Shown here piece by piece: positions 11,252-21,006 of a stretch of DNA of 64,000 nt; position 1 is the stretch's first letter; each line of letters starts with the position of its first letter. The translations under genes and the position numbers were made by a program. The notes under the pieces are model-generated. The model had not been told where the DNA came from. It was given only the letters and a program-made list of their open reading frames with translations, and ran no database searches. The stretch spans positions 42,512,858-42,576,857 of the forward strand of contig CM055097.1 in assembly GCA_029204225.1 (NCBI GenBank), given 5' to 3'. This DNA comes from Diphasiastrum complanatum (lineage: Eukaryota; Streptophyta; Lycopodiopsida; Lycopodiales; Lycopodiaceae).

Positions 11252-11481
11252 GCGAAAGAGCAAAGTGTCAAGCCGCCAACGAGCGAGACACTGATCATCT
11301 CGCTCTAAAAATCAAACTGATAATACAGTTGCTCTCTCTTGTCCATCTCCTTGTTTTCCGCCGTCTTGATTGCTAGAATGATTTCTGTTCTGTGATCTGT
11401 AGTCGCGTGTCTAGGATCCTGCAAGCTTCCGCATAAGAAAATTCAAAAGAAACAAATCCGTTCGCGCGATACAAAACTCGT

Positions 11482-11878
11482 TCGTGACAGTTGGCACTTT
11501 GCCAGTTTGTCTTAGGTTTGCCAGTCGACTATCAGAACGAGTGCAAGCAAAATGTGCTTCAAAACCTCGAGGATGCGTTTTGGATCGCGAAAGCATATGA
11601 TTCCACAGTGGTGGCATCCAGGAAGTAGTTTGCGCAAATTCCAACCACTTTGAAAACCAAGAAGGGTAAGAAGCGCGGTCCAGACCAAGCAAAATATTTT
11701 GACGAATTAGATCAAGCAGCATCGGAACCCAGGAAGCCGAAGAGAAAAAGATTTAAGAAATCAATGTCCCGAGAAAAGGCTAAGAAAGAGAACTTATGTT
11801 TCGTCTGTAAAAAGCTTGGACATATGATAAAATTTTGTCCCAAAAAAAAAAAAATGTCTGCCCAAATGTACAACATCA
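11482..11878 (+). pseudogene. Retrotransposon Gag with intact zinc knuckle
   Basis: One forward frame, interrupted by a TAG in place of a likely Gln codon at about 11,627. It reads LGLPVDYQNECKQNVLQNLE, a Lys/Arg-rich stretch and a complete C-x2-C-x4-H-x4-C knuckle (CFVCKKLGHMIKFC) followed by a poly-Lys tail. This is a Gag nucleocapsid end; protease and pol do not follow. Gypsy origin seems more likely than copia, but this is not certain. Confidence 0.7.
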
Positions 11879-11889
11879 TTCATTGTAGA

Positions 11890-13058
11890 GCATTGATTAT
11901 TACAGAAGTGTGATTCCATTCATAATAATGGAGCAATCACTGCAGAACAGTACATTGAAATACATCTTCTTCTCTCCTAGGAAGAAGGGAAAAAGAAGAA
12001 GCATTTCTACTCAAGAATAGGCATAGTCAGAGCTCCTATCCTTTCTCTCCTGCAGACAAGAACCCAAGGAATGGAATGATTGTGGGATGAGACGTTCAGG
12101 CTCATATAGCCAGAAATCATGAGACTCATAGAATAGACTAGAGCCTGGTAACTGCCTTCGAAATGAGAGCATGTAGTTGCTTGCCATGTGAAGAGCTGCA
12201 GATGTGGACCACAACCATGGTCTGCCGCCAAGATAAGAAAGAAGGACTTGTTATGCATGAAGAGAGCCATGTGGGAAAATGCCAGCTGTAAGTGTACTTT
12301 GAAAGATATGTCATATCTGCCAATAGAAACTCATATAATCCGATACTTGGTCGAGTATGGTAGCGCCCTAACTGTCTCATAGTCGGAATACATTTGTTCT
12401 TGAAGGGCTGGAATGATCCGGAAGCAAGGGACGCTGCTATTCTGCATGTAAGCAAAAGCTATTGCTGATCTGAATATGTGTAAGAACGGTGTTAAGCTTC
12501 TGCTATAAAGCATATTCTGCCCTAAGGCAAAAAGCGATTGTAGACTGCCGCTGGTCCTGAGATAGGCTGCTTGGAAGAGGTGACCGTTGTCCTGGTAAAA
12601 GACACGTTGGCTGCTTATGTCAACCCTAACTGCCCGTTGATAGACTATGTACAACTGTAGAGAATCAGAACTAAGAAATCGATCCAGAATCGAGTTTTGT
12701 AAAGACTCGAAATTCTGGTGCTTTGTTGATCATTGTAGGTGCGCTAGAGAAGTGGTTGTCTGTCTGACTGGATCGAGATAGGATAGTTGTTCGCTGAGCG
12801 TTGCAGGCAGGATCGAAATCTGCCCTAACCGTTTGTAGAATCCGAGCTAGGTTGAAAATAGAGAATTCCGATCAAGGTAAAAGTTAGGAAAATCCGATCC
12901 AGGTTCGGATCGAATAAACATAAAAAGTTAGATACATGATTTGAAATAGCCACAGATGATGGGCTGTAGCCTCACTCGAATCATGGAGGGTCGATGTAGA
13001 TTGTTGATTGAGTGCAATCTTCATAGATCAATGGAGAAACATGTATAGGTTGGCCACA
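11890..13058. other. Unassigned sequence
   Basis: Several overlapping ORFs of 60-110 codons exist on the minus strand (12,007-12,654), none with a convincing domain. A lone GKQLHALIS string (about 12,165-12,190, minus) recalls plant PPR proteins, but neighbouring repeats cannot be followed. From 12,660 to 13,058 there are AT-rich repeats of GATCCAG/CGAGT words only. Confidence 0.4.
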
Positions 13059-14672
13059 TCACATGGTGGATGGTGCCTTAAGAATCAATCGTTTCTTTTG
13101 TACTTTTGTCAAGGAATCATTAAGTTGGCCTAGCATCAGATATTTAACAATATCCGTTGCCCACTCAGATATGGCTTCAACATAAAACAATGCAGCATCT
13201 GGTGGTTCATCATCCACTTTCGTATTAACTAGTGCTGATTCAATCCTTGAGACATGGTCGGCCAGATAATGTTGCTTACCCTTTCGAACCACAACACGAA
13301 AATAAAATTCGGTCAATAGAAATAGCCATCTTGCAATATGCCTCGTGGTACATGTCTTGTCTACCAAATAAAGTAACGGCTGATGATCAGTATAAAATGC
13401 AAAGTGCGTTGCCAATAGATAATGTCAAAACTTCTTAACAGAAAAAATCATGGCCAACGCTTCACGTTCAGTTGTCGAATAAATCTTCTTAGGATCTGTA
13501 AGTTGTCGACTTGCAAATCTGATAGGATAATCTTTCTTGTATTCTCCCTGGCTGCATCAAAACTGATCCAATGGCATATTTTGATGCATCAGTATGAACA
13601 TGGAACTCAATTGTCGAAATTGGAGCTCGTAGTATCGGTGCAGAAGCTAAAGCTTTTTCAATTTTTCAAATGCTTCCAATGCCTCTACTGTCCACATTGG
13701 TACAATAGTCAATTTATATATAGGTCTTGCTAAATCCGCAAAGAATAGAATAAATATCCGATAGTAATTTGCATGATCCATAAACATGTAGACTCCTCGA
13801 ATTATTCCTGGCGGCGGTAACTTGACGATGACTTTGATTTTGGAATAATCCGTAGCAATGCCATGTCTTGATATCACATGTCCAAGGACAACTTCATGAG
13901 TGACCCAAATTTGATACTTTTCTGGATTTAAGGAGATTTGGTATTTGCGACAACATTCAAATACTTTTTCCAAACTATCCAAATGGTCTGTATCGGCACT
14001 ATGGACTTCGAGATCATTCAAGTAGATTTCAAGGAATATCTGCAAGTAGTCTTTGAAGGCAAATTGCATGACTCTTTGAAATGAACTAGGTGCGTTGCAA
14101 AGTCCAAACGACATAACTTTATAGACATAAGTTTTTCATTCTGTTGCCAAAGCTATTTTATGGCGATCCGCAAGTGCGATTTTAACTTGGTTGTACCACT
14201 AAATCCATCCAAAAAACTATACGCTTCCGCTCTAGCAAGTCAGTCCAATATGCTTTCAGTAAAGGGTAACAGAAAGTGATCCTTTCGCATCACTTTGTTC
14301 AAGGCTTTAAGATTCACACAAATTCTCATCTTCCCATTCTTCTTAGGAACGACAACAATTGGAGAAATCCATTCCGTATATTCAATTTCGTAAGTAAAGT
14401 CGGCTTCAAGTAGTCTTTGTAGCTCTTTCTTTATAAGTTCAGTAACATTTGGATTACAACAATAAAATTGTGACCCTAGAGACTGCATCAGGCATCAAGG
14501 GTATCGTATGCTCAATAACCGAGGTAGGAATTCCTTTGAGATCCTTGTACGTCCAAGAAGAACAATCTTGGTACTTGATCAATAACTTCTTTAATGCTTG
14601 AAATTGTTCGGAAGTAAGTTGCACTCCAACTTGAACAATTTTCTCTGGCTCTCTTGCTTTAGCAAGATTCAT
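13059..14672 (-). pseudogene. Ty3/gypsy RT and RNase H relic
   Basis: Minus-strand pol, read from high to low coordinates. RT begins with ELQRLLEADFTYEIEY, SPIVVVPKKNGKMRICV and DHFLLPF (14,488-14,240). Then come MSFGLCNAPSSFQRVM and the active-site region FLEIYLNDLEVHS, where the usual YLDD reads YLND, and LGHVISRHGIATDYSKI (14,114-13,647). RNase H/tether follows at 13,415-13,059: FAFYTDHQPLLYLVDKT, VRKGKQHYLADHVSRIES. Frames are broken between these blocks, and no integrase is seen below 13,059. Together with 14,712-17,432 this is a dead gypsy polyprotein oriented from the LTR at 19.0-19.8 kb. Confidence 0.9.
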
Positions 14673-14711
14673 TGGCTGAGTCCCAGTTGGTCCATCGTAA
14701 ACCTCCTTTGT

Positions 14712-16513
14712 TTATGATGCTTGCTCTTCTGGTTCACAATGAGCCTTGGGTAACATAATCACAACATTATCCAAAGTATAGCGTTTGAAATGCTCGGGCA
14801 TATCATGCTGGACTTCTTCTGATTGTTCCTTTTCATAAGGGTTGATCTTTAATCTCTGTTTAGCTTTCATGGCAGGAATCGATTGTGGAGGTGATGACTT
14901 TCTAGAAGATGTGCTCATCTCTGAAGGTGATGACTTCCTTGATGGTGATTTTTTGCGAGAAGTTTGACTTGAAGAATCATACTTGACCTTCCCCTTTCCT
15001 TTATCCAATAAAGGAGATACATTCTTAGAATCAACTCTTCGAGATGATTTTTTCCATTTCAGGACCGTATTATAGTGTTGCTTAGCTTTTGTCATTGGTC
15101 CCGCCATCTTTTCTTCCTTCAATATAACTGCTTTTGGTGGCTTTATTGTCAGTTCATCCGGAATATCTCGAACTCCAAATCTTGTAGATTCCACGTGATT
15201 GAGGATCTGCTCATCCCTAAGTTCTGCATCTCCATCATGACGAACATGTATTAGCTCATCTTTAATCGGATTTGGAATTGGATCAGTTGATATCCAAGCT
15301 AAGTTCATCATATTCAATGGAAAAGTGATCGACGTATCCAAAGTTCGATCGAGTAAAGAAAATTCACTCAATTCGGATAGATTATCTCGTTGACACATAT
15401 AGCCTGTTGTACAATCCACTATTGCAAGGGCTTGATTCCAATTGACAGTGTCGGTTTGAGAGTCATAATGGACTCCCAAAGTCTTCACTTGTCGATCATA
15501 GATATGATCCATTGTTGATGAATCATCATCCTCTCTTTGGACTACTGGCTTGATAGTCCAAGTGATTGGATCTACTTTGACCACACGCTCACGATTCTCA
15601 AAAGTAATTTTGCCGGTGCCCCAGTTATGAATTACTTGCGCAACTCATAACCATGGACGTCCCAATAAAACTCGATATACATTTGGCGCGTCAGGTAAGT
15701 CCATTACTACAAAAGTAATGACAAACTATACTTTAGCTATTTTGACATGTATGTCTTCAACCATTCCTCTAGGACGGATTGTTGATCAGCTAGCTTGATG
15801 GCAAAAGTGGTAGGCTTCAGCTTGGTAAGTCCCCATTTTGCACATAGCTTGGTTGAAATCAGGTTAACTCATGAACCTCCATCAATCACGGCTACTTCTT
15901 TACCAAATTGTCTATGTTGTATCGGCAGGGTGATGTTTTTCTGCTCACTTTCCCAGGTTGTCCCCACATTGAGTACTTCATTTGTTTCTTCAAACCCGGC
16001 ACAAAAAAGTGGCTTCTGATGGACTGGTTGTTCCATTTGAGTCAATCTTTCTACTAATACTTCTTTTGCTTTAGGCACTAGCTTAAGAAATTCTCCCAGT
16101 GTAATATCCATCTTGCTAGACATAATATTTACGATCATTTCTGTTTGTGGTGCTTCAAGTTTCGTCATCTTGAAGGGTTCTTCGTGATGGTGCAATTGTG
16201 TATTAACATATGTTCTTGGATCTGCTTGTGGCATAGATGGAGAATGGACTTCGGCTGCTGCTTTAGCGGCTTCTTGGGCTTCTTCTTCTTGCAATTGTTT
16301 AATCCACTATCTCATATCTTGATATCTTTTCTTTTCTACTTTTAGATTTGGATACACCCCTGATGCGGTAGGTATATCTGTTGTTGGTGCAGATTCATCA
16401 AGTACTGGATCAACTAGAACTTCTTTATGTTTCTGAGCTCCGGTAATGACCATCAAAGGTATAGTTGGTTCAGGTTGAACTATTGGTCTTTTCTTGATTG
16501 TAATTATATTCAC
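14712..16513 (-). pseudogene. Ty3/gypsy protease and long protease-RT linker
   Basis: Minus strand. 16,294-15,869 holds a Gag/protease segment ending in KEVAVIDGGS and, after a stop, NLIS; the protease motif is DGGS rather than the usual D-S/T-G. About 15,800-15,600 reads NVYRVLLGRPWL, a typical retropepsin C-terminus, again with a stop. 15,584-14,712 is an open 290-codon linker rich in Ser and Lys (repeated SRKSSP-type units) ending in LPKAHCEPEEQAS. It is long for a gypsy linker. 16,513-16,307 is further Gag-like sequence. All pieces share orientation with the RT relic. Confidence 0.75.
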
Positions 16514-16814
16514 TGGAGCAGTAACCAGTGGTGGTTTGGGTCATGCAGGACATTCTTTATAATAGTGTCCATAACTGTTTCCATTAGATTTGCAGGAGGA
16601 GCACTCTGTCCTGTTGGAGCTAGCAGAGCTAGTCGTTTTGGAAATCCAAGGGCAAAATTGAAAGCTTTTCCGTCATGGTCCTTTGAATAAGTAGGTTCTC
16701 GATACTGAAGCTTAGCATATCTTTGCTGGATAATCCAAGGATTAAACAAGCAAAAGGCTGTTTCATGACCCGTAGAATTACACAGATGCAAAATAGTATT
16801 TGTCATTCGTTGTT

Positions 16815-17432
16815 TCAACGTTGGACATTCATAGTATAATTGCCTGCACAAATTGAACACCATAAATTTTTCCAACTAGGAAAAGTCTTTGCAAACTTTT
16901 CAGGTTCTTTGTTCGCTTTACCATGGAATTCTTCCAAGGCTTTAATCTTTTCATCGAGTTGAGACTGCATCTTTTCCATCTGCATCTGCTGCTTTTGACC
17001 AAGTTTCTCGAACTCGTCGATCATCTTCTCTATAGTAGCATTGATATTTGTTGATGCAATGGTGGTGGATGTTGTCGTGGTTTGCCCTGCCATAAGGCAA
17101 CATTCCCACATTTGGTTCGTCGTGAGAATCTTCATCCTCTCACGAATTGCATCGTCCATAGCGCTTTGTATCATAGCATATTCATTATGGCGTTTCAACT
17201 CACGTGTAATCCGTTTAGATAGATATGCTAAAAACCACATAATCAAAGCATTGTCATTGATTAGATCGAGATCACACTCAGATTTGAGGTGTTTAACCCG
17301 TTCAGTATAATCTCGTACTGCCTCTCTCTTTTCCATTTTAATTTTACTTAAAAGGAGACAAGGATCTTCCATAAATTTCCTGGGCTTAAATCTTGTAATG
17401 AGAGCGGCTTTAACCAATGAACCCACCACCAA
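16815..17432 (-). pseudogene. Ty3/gypsy Gag, central and C-terminal part
   Basis: Open minus-strand frame with a retrotransposon Gag capsid segment: LVKAALITRFKPRKFMEDP, LLLSKIKMEKREAVRDYTER, WFLAYLSKRITREL. A Gln/Lys/Met-rich coiled stretch (MQMEKMQSQLDEKIKALEEF) follows. The N-terminal Gag segment expected upstream on this strand is instead found inverted at 17,417-17,656. Confidence 0.82.
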
Positions 17433-17656
17433 TTGTTGTTAGAAGATCTCCTCGTTTAGATATACCAAAATACAATGGGTTATCTTATCCCATCAGATTT
17501 CTCGAGATCTTTTTTGAATCATGTAGGGTTTATGGCAAAATCTTTTCACAAGATAAACTTCAATTATTTCCTATGGCCTCAACTGGAGCTGCTCATGATT
17601 GGTTTTATAACCAAGAAGAAGCGGAACGCACGGATTTGGTCCTCCTTGAGCCATAA
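17417..17656 (+). pseudogene. Inverted N-terminal Gag segment
   Basis: Forward frame reading RRSPRLDIPKYNG, FLEIFFESCRVYGK and STGAAHDWFYNQEEAE, the usual start of a gypsy Gag capsid region (PxLDIPKxNG ... AAxxWF). It sits where the minus-strand element should carry this region but points the opposite way, giving head-to-head Gag halves at about 17,415. A local inversion is the simplest reading. Confidence 0.72.
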
Positions 17657-17659
17657 TTT

Positions 17660-18992
17660 CAAATTACGTTAATCAAATAATGAGATTGGATCTAGTTTTG
17701 TCAAACAAAAATCCTATCTCAGATTAGATCAGATCAGATATGTAAAATCTCTATCACTGAAAATAATCAGATTTTTGATTTTTGGAAAAATAGATCTTCA
17801 TCAAGCGATCCAGAATCACTATCAAATTATAACAAAATGGTTCAAAATTTTTACAAAGACTAGATCTGGTAAATCAGGACCTAGAATAGTTCAGGCGAAG
17901 GGTGACTGGGCGAAGGTTCTTCACTGTTATTTTTGGTTAAAAAAATCAATGATCTGGCTGTTTTCTGACAAATCTGATAAAATTAACTTTCGCCGACCTT
18001 ACAGTGAATAAATCTGACACAAATAAAGATGTGGTAGAACTGACAAAGGTTCTTTTTGACAAAGATTTGGGGGTTTTTGCAACTTGGTGAGAGTAAAAAT
18101 TGACTTTTTGCAAGATCTTGATAGATATAATCTTCGCCGAACTCACAAATGATGAATTGCTATAAATAGAGTCCTCAGAGAAGTCAGCGAATGTTTCGGC
18201 GAAGGTTGCAAGAGTAATATTGTTATTTTTGCAAAAAAGAGTCTTTTTTGGACAAAAATAGATCAATATGACAAATGGCCTAAGCTTAATGTTCGTCCAA
18301 TTCAATGATTATAAAAAATTGTAAGTAGGACTGACACAGACTCTGGCGAAGGTTCTTCTTAAAGAACTGATATTTTTGCAAAAAAAAGTGTTAAACTTTT
18401 TCACAAAAGGTTACCAACAACTAGATGAACAGTCACTCTGGCCTTCTATTTTTGGTATTAATCTTTGTCGACCTGGCAGTAGATAAATCTGAATCACACC
18501 TATGCACAATGAATCGGACGAAGGTTCTTTTTTTGTTTTTGTAGGGTTTTGATGGTTTTTTGGTGTTTTTTGATGGTTTTTCTGATGTTTTTGCAAATCT
18601 GTTGGGAATTAACCTTCGCCCTTCAATATGGAGGTTTTGTGAGTGAAACCAAAGGTGTTTGCAACTCGCCGAAGGTTTCTTGTAAGAGGGTAAAAAGTTA
18701 TCAAATCTGATGACGATTTTGTCTCCTTTTTGTTCAAATCTAACAGAAATGACCGATTTTTGTTGTTTTTCCTGATTTCTCAAATCCAAATGGATCTTAA
18801 GAATTGTGATCTGAATAGCTTTCCTTGCTTAACAATCAGATTAGATTTCAAACAAGAAGATCCACCTAATTCAAGGAAAATCACTCTCAATCTAACCCTA
18901 AAATGCAATTTTAACCCTAGTCATGCTAAAACAAGATGTCTAATACAAGCTAACATCCATCCAAACATGCTGCAATATGAGAAATTGGCGTA
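17660..18992 (-). other. Gypsy leader between PBS and gag
   Basis: Non-coding leader of the minus-strand gypsy element, lying between the PBS at 18,993-19,012 and Gag. Its middle is built from diverged tandem units (separate entry). The rest is AT-rich with no credible ORF. Confidence 0.6.
17890..18700. repeat. Leader tandem repeats with GGCGAAGGTT core
   Basis: Six diverged units. The forward-strand core GCGAAGGTTCTT (variants ACAAAGGTTCTT, GGCGAAGGTTGC, GACGAAGGTTCT, GCCGAAGGTTTC) recurs near 17,910, 18,048, 18,197, 18,347, 18,517 and 18,672, spaced 138-170 bp. Units also share TTTTTGCAAAAAA and complementary CTTCGCC(GA) words about 80-100 bp upstream of the core. Confidence 0.65.
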
Positions 18993-19012
18993 GCTCCCTG
19001 GCAACGGCGCCA
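18993..19012 (-). other. Primer binding site of gypsy element
   Basis: On the minus strand the sequence is TGGCGCCGTTGCCAGGGAGC. It lies 4 bases inside the LTR edge and matches the TGGCGCC-type PBS used by many plant Ty3/gypsy elements. It fixes the element's orientation. Confidence 0.85.
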
Positions 19013-19016
19013 AAAT

Positions 19017-19266
19017 TGTAATGGCTTTATTTCCTATCCTATCCTCAACCCAAGATCCAACCACACAAGCATCAAGGAGATGAAGTTAGTCGTCACGCGG
19101 AGGTTCTCGATCCCATGAGAGTGATAGCATAAATCAAATCCAGCATGCATGGATGATCCACAATTAGCACTAAGATCCAGTAACACTACACATTAACCCT
19201 ACATCCATTAACACTATCAATTAACACTACAATCATTAACTCTAATTTCACAATGATGATAGCTTA

Positions 19267-19302
<36 letters not shown>

Positions 19303-19777
19303 AAAAAGCATAAGAAATAGCAATTCCAATAAGCTTCAAATCCAACAATTAGCAAATATCAAGAAAATATGAGAGATGGAGGAAAAGAGATAAAGAACAA
19401 GGACATTCACAAATCCATTCCATAAGAGAGCCAATATGCTTGTATTGAAACAAAGATGAAAACATGTACAATCATTTAAAATTGCTACTTATATAGGAAA
19501 TTGAGAAGATGGGCGCCCCAATTCCTATTGGCTAATTCCTATCTCCCTAACAATTCAAGTTTAAAAAAGAGTGGGAACCCCTATTTTATTCACTAACTTG
19601 ACATTTAGGCCTGCGACATTAAAAGTCCCGCAAAAAGACCTAAAGTCCTTTTATTAACTTTTTAATTATCAAATAACTATGTGATCATCGGGTGGGACTT
19701 ACACACGCAGGGTGCCAAATCCCTCTCACTTATTAACTAGAGTTAGGGTTGCCTTGGGAACCGCAAACCGTCCAACA
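19017..19777 (-). mobile_element. 5' LTR of gypsy element (761 bp)
   Basis: On the minus strand it starts TGTTGGACGGTTTGCGG and ends CCATTACA (TG...CA), directly beside the PBS. It matches the forward LTR at 44,533-45,278 along its length. It contains a (TC)n microsatellite at about 19,269-19,301. The LTR upstream boundary is set by comparison with the second copy. Confidence 0.88.
19269..19301. repeat. (TC)n microsatellite
   Basis: About 16 TC dinucleotides inside the gypsy LTR; the second copy of the LTR has only a short GA tract at the matching place. Confidence 0.9.
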
Positions 19778-20820
19778 CTCTTTCAACTTGTTCCTCTCCC
19801 GTCTTGTATGCTAAACCTCTCTTTCATGCCCTTTCTGCTAGTATGGCCTGATATTCTTCCACAATACACTTGTCTTTGTCTGATTCTCTTCCACAACAAA
19901 ACTGTGGTTCCAAGCTGCAGAACTGAGGTTTCATGAAATCCCATCATTGTCTCAGCGAATAGGCCCACCAAAACTCTTGTTAGACTATAGGTGTCCAGAA
20001 GCATGAATATTGCATCGATTCTAGGCCAAAATCACTGGCATCAATGCCGACCCACAACAATTTTTGCTGCAACCAAGTTGATGCCCCAGAAACGCTATAA
20101 AAAGTCCTTGTGATCTTTGCTATTCTCTACCCAAAAATTAGCAGAACTTCCCTTCAATCAAAACCCTGCCGATACAATTTCATGACGCTTTGCATGTCAC
20201 TCTGTGAATTTTGTTACAAACAGAACTGGATCTACTCAATCGCACTTATACAGACAGTCGTTGCACCTCCATCCCTTTAAATAGTGATCTTATCTAAGGC
20301 ATCTGCAAATTCTCGAGAAGACAAGAGTCGCTTGTTCCTGTCCTAAGTAACCAAATACAAAGGAATAAGGATCGTTGATGGCAGTAGGTCGCTTCAGCAG
20401 TCAGGGACCCTTTTTCCAATAAAAATTTGTCTTTCTTTTCAAGACCTCGGCACTAAGAGAGAAAAAGAGAGAGATTCAGGTGCGCTAGTTGATGTCCTAA
20501 CTAATCAAATTTTTGTTTGTTGCAAATTGTTGGATGTAAACTTTGATGACTATAAAGCTTTTACTCGAGCTTAATAAGATTCTTTGCAATTTTAGAGCTT
20601 AGTGGGCTCTGAATCGCTGCTGTACCATCCCACAAACAAGGGGGGGAAATCGGTGTTGGAGTCATCGCTGCCTTGCAGCTGTTGGAATCATCGCCGTTGA
20701 TACTCTTTATTCATACTTGAGCAAATAAACATAGTTGTTGATGAGATTAAGGTCACCCCCCTGAGCACCAAGGCCCTTCCTTATTTTCGAGTGGGTGGGT
20801 ATCATCAATCGGACGGCGAT
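19778..20820. other. Intergenic, nothing recognised
   Basis: Between the gypsy LTR and the RPL4 promoter I find no coding motif on either strand that I can defend. Confidence 0.45.
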
Positions 20821-21006
20821 CTCGACCTAGGGTTTTCAACTGACGGCCAACATCATGGCCTCTGAGTCGCAATAAAACCCTAATTTCATGTCCTCTTCTT
20901 CTTCTTGCTCTTGTTGTTAGGTAGGCAATCTCTCGTCACGTTTACACTCGTCTTATCGATCAATCGCTGAAGCAGCGCGAGTGTGAGGAGGAGTAAGTTA
21001 TTGGCG
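20821..21006 (+). promoter_or_regulatory. RPL4 core promoter/5' UTR with telo-boxes and pyrimidine tract
   Basis: Two telo-box type motifs lie here: TAGGGTTTT at 20,828-20,836 and AAACCCTAA at 20,875-20,883. They are followed by a pyrimidine-rich tract TCCTCTTCTTCTTCTTGCTC at 20,891-20,910. Telo-boxes are typical of plant ribosomal-protein promoters, and pyrimidine tracts often mark their transcription starts. The exact start site is not visible. Confidence 0.7.

Noticed and set aside
12138-12270. PPR protein pseudogene (GKQLHALIS on the minus strand)
   Set aside because: A single nine-residue string without the 35-residue repeat around it; frames on both sides do not continue the motif.
20983-21006. 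Upstream in-frame extension of RPL4 (GTG at 20,983)
   Set aside because: Non-ATG start, and the ATG at 21,007 gives the conserved N-terminus in good context.
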